Positions 29,905 to 31,908 of a stretch of 31,908 bases of DNA are shown here, piece by piece. The notes beneath the pieces are model-generated. The model ran no database searches, was not told where the DNA came from, and saw only the letters and a program-made list of their open reading frames with translations. How positions within the stretch are numbered: the stretch's first letter is position 1; the number at the start of each line of letters is the position of its first letter. The stretch comes from Halobacteriales archaeon QS_5_70_15 (lineage in GTDB: Archaea > Halobacteriota > Halobacteria > Halobacteriales > Haloarculaceae), in NCBI GenBank assembly GCA_003022005.1, contig PXRQ01000062.1:1-31908 (forward strand), given 5' to 3'. A program made the position numbers and the translations under genes.

Positions 29905-31908
29905 CTACTTCACGCCGGGGCGGTCGGAGACGAGGGCGTCGGCGAGCTCGACCGCCTCGTCGGCCTCGGCCTCGGTCACCTCCCCGGCGTAGCGGGCCCG
30001 CTCGTAGAGCTCGCCGAGCCGGTCGGCCCGGCGGTCCCGGACGTCCTCGAGGAACTGGCGCGGGGTCTCGCCGGGGCGTCGCGGCCGGCCCCGCTGTGCG
30101 GCGACGTGCTCGAGGCGCTTGAAGGCCCGCTCGACGTCCCGCTTCGGCTCGGTCCGGGGCTGGTAGCGGAGCCACACCTCCCGGTAGGCCCGTGCGGTCA
30201 GGCCGCTCCGGCGGGCCGCCGCGGCCGCCCCGACGAGGACGACCAGCCCGAGGCCCATCTGCTCGCGGGTGAGATCCGGGACGGGGATGCCGCCGCCCGT
30301 CCCGGCGGCGGTCCCGGTCCCGGGTCCGCCCCCGGCGACCTCCTCGCCGGGGAGCTCCTCGGCGTCCGGCGAGAGCCGCGCTCCGACGTTCGGGGTCACG
30401 TCCGAGGGGCCGGTGGCCGGCGTCTCGTCCCCCGAGGCCTCCGCAATCGGCGTGAAGGTGTTGTTCGTCGTCTCCGGGATGTCTACGTCGCCCTCGCCGG
30501 TCCCGCGGGCGGCGTCGATGCGGTTCCGCTCGGCCTCCTGGCGCGGGCCGGCCGGGGTCGGGTCGAACCGGATCCACCCCACCTCGGGGAAGTAGACCTC
30601 GACCCAGGCGTGCGAGTCGAGCCCGCGGGCGACCCAGGTGTCCCGTGCGACCTGCTCGCCGGGCGTGTAGCCGACGACCAGCCGCGCCGGAACGCCCTGG
30701 GTACGGAGCATCGAAACCATCGTCGTCGCGTAGTAGGTACAGTAGCCCGCGTCCATCTCGAAGAGGAACGCGTCGGCGATGTTCCCGCTGGGCCGGTCGA
30801 CGTCGAGCGAGTACTCGCGGTTGTTCTCGAGCCACTGCTCGACGACGCGGGCGATGTCGTACGGGTTCTCCGCGTTGGCCGTGATGCGCGACGTGCGCTC
30901 GGCGACCCGTTCTGGCTGGTTCGCCGGGAGCTGGGTGTACCGTTCGACGACCCCGTCGGGGTAGTCCGTCCCCGCGTCGCGGAGCTCGTCCGGGCTCGCG
31001 GCGACGACCTGCGACTCGACCGTGTAGCGATCCCCCTGGCTCAGCGAGCCGTCGGGCTGGAGGCCGCCCTCGGCGGTCACCCGCACGCCGACGTCGGTCG
31101 ACCGGACCTCGCGTGGCTTCCACGCCGCCGGCATGATGGTGAGTCCGCCCTCGGCCTCGTAGGTCTGGACGACGGGGCGCGAACGGCCGACCGGCCGCGG
31201 GAGCGACCCATCGAGCGGCCGGTCGCTCCCCGTCCGGACCCACCCCTGCCCGGTGTAGCGGTCGTAGGCGCCCACCCGCCAGTACGAGCGGGCGTCGCTC
31301 GTGACCGTGAACCGGACCTCGGGGGAGAGCTCGATGGACCCGAGGATGCCGATGTCGTCGCCGGCGTTGATGAGGCTCGCCTCGACGGTTCCCCCCCCGC
31401 TACCCTCTCCGGGGAGGACGGGGCTGCCGCCGCCGCTGCCGCCGACCGCCGGGATGACCGAGAGCGTCAGCGAGAGGGCGATCATCCCCGCGACGACCAC
31501 CGCGACGGCGTCGGCGGCCCCGGGCGCGGCGCCCCGGGACGCGAGGTCGCCGAAGCCGACAGCGGCGGCCGCGCCGACGACGCCGAACAGCACCGTCGGC
31601 GGCGCGGCGTCGCCAGTGAGCACGAACAGGCCGAGCGTCGCCCCGGCGACGCCGACCGCCGCGACGTAGCGCCGGCGCAGCGCGAGGTACCACGTCAGGA
31701 ACACCGGGGCGGGCGCGGCCGCCTGCGCCCAGACCCCCGCGTTGACGATGCGGAGTACCGACAGCCCGGTCAGCAGCGCGATCGTGTCCCGGACGAACGT
31801 GGCCTGCTCGAGCAGCACCCCGTAGCCGAACGGCAGCGTCCGAACGTAGACGTACCCTCCCCCGCCGACCATCGCGACGGCGACGACCAGCGCCGTCGCG
31901 AGCGGCAG
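29905..31908 (-). CDS. Membrane-bound transglutaminase-like protein (DUF3488/TgpA type), 5' partial
   Basis: The frame is open to the last base of the window, so the true start lies beyond. The visible 667 residues hold several N-terminal membrane segments (LLTGLSVLRIVNAGVWAQ; LFVLTGDAAPPTVLFGVVGA), a large extracellular part, and the transglutaminase core: DAGYCTYYATTMVSMLRTQG (Cys), LDSHAWVEVYFPEVGWIRFDPTP (His and Asp). Then come a Gly/Thr/Glu-rich linker, one membrane helix near MGLGLVVLVGAAAAA, and a cytoplasmic DUF4129-like C-terminus (RPGETPRQFLEDV). The DUF3488-TGase-DUF4129 architecture is usually encoded with a MoxR ATPase and a DUF58 protein; those would lie outside this window. 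The substrate is unknown. Confidence 0.9.
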   Translation of the reverse strand: MPLATALVVAVAMVGGGGYVYVRTLPFGYGVLLEQATFVRDTIALLTGLSVLRIVNAGVWAQAAAPAPVFLTWYLALRRRYVAAVGVAGATLGLFVLTGDAAPPTVLFGVVGAAAAVGFGDLASRGAAPGAADAVAVVVAGMIALSLTLSVIPAVGGSGGGSPVLPGEGSGGGTVEASLINAGDDIGILGSIELSPEVRFTVTSDARSYWRVGAYDRYTGQGWVRTGSDRPLDGSLPRPVGRSRPVVQTYEAEGGLTIMPAAWKPREVRSTDVGVRVTAEGGLQPDGSLSQGDRYTVESQVVAASPDELRDAGTDYPDGVVERYTQLPANQPERVAERTSRITANAENPYDIARVVEQWLENNREYSLDVDRPSGNIADAFLFEMDAGYCTYYATTMVSMLRTQGVPARLVVGYTPGEQVARDTWVARGLDSHAWVEVYFPEVGWIRFDPTPAGPRQEAERNRIDAARGTGEGDVDIPETTNNTFTPIAEASGDETPATGPSDVTPNVGARLSPDAEELPGEEVAGGGPGTGTAAGTGGGIPVPDLTREQMGLGLVVLVGAAAAARRSGLTARAYREVWLRYQPRTEPKRDVERAFKRLEHVAAQRGRPRRPGETPRQFLEDVRDRRADRLGELYERARYAGEVTEAEADEAVELADALVSDRPGVK

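Overview
The window is chromosomal DNA of an extremely halophilic archaeon (class Halobacteria). It is very GC-rich, the proteins are strongly acidic (Asp/Glu/Ala-rich), and most genes start 25-32 bases after an AT-rich TATA-like box, as expected for leaderless transcripts. The gene set is haloarchaeal: bacteriorhodopsin, a histone doublet, a multi-OB RPA, UbaA and a JAMM desampylase, intron-containing tRNAs, and tRNA genes without an encoded CCA. The genus cannot be fixed from sequence alone.

Layout. 1-2202: a cobalamin/metal-type binding protein (5' end outside the window), a JAMM desampylase and, convergent to them, the E1-like UbaA; the last two are the removing and activating enzymes of the SAMP (ubiquitin-like) system. 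2555-5230: a retinal-protein operon, bacteriorhodopsin - lycopene beta-cyclase - Brp/Blh beta-carotene dioxygenase. A second, unrelated carotenoid oxygenase (RPE65/CCO family) lies at 14922-16424. 5319-7457: MsrB, a 58-aa protein, a membrane-anchored zinc ribbon and an Asp/Ala-linker protein. 7490-14241: a catabolic block (hyuB-hyuA-SDR operon, a divergent amidohydrolase, a uronate-dehydrogenase-like enzyme), followed by a DCC-family protein that has lost both cysteines.

16425-17229: two tRNA genes (elongator Met and Asn), both with bulge-helix-bulge introns. Each is followed downstream by a second copy of its own 3' end. 17230-18527: a CCA-adding enzyme broken by an internal deletion and frameshift. 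18603-21618: histone deacetylase, histone and RPA, all on the minus strand, with a C-terminally truncated DUF7504-like ORF upstream of and in frame with RPA. 22542-24000: tRNA-Arg(GCG) followed by two more copies of its 3' end. The outer copy runs from the anticodon loop to the 3' end (41 bp, 2 mismatches) and bounds AT-rich foreign-looking DNA with two unrecognised genes: a small integrated element or its remnant. 24086-31908: a 46-aa protein, a DUF309 protein, a Tat-exported PhoD phosphatase with cohesin-like and dockerin-like C-terminal modules, a lipid kinase, a rhodanese, aIF1 and a membrane transglutaminase (5' end outside the window).

The most unusual structure is the set of duplicated tRNA 3' ends. 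All three tRNA genes have one 112-157 bp downstream in the same orientation. At Asn and Arg the copy begins exactly at the T-loop, exactly 6 nt after a shared 55-bp repeat (48/55 identical). The copies are associated with hairpins that keep GCGAGCG-type loops while their stems differ. This may be a tRNA-targeted repeat or recombination system; I do not recognise it as a described family.
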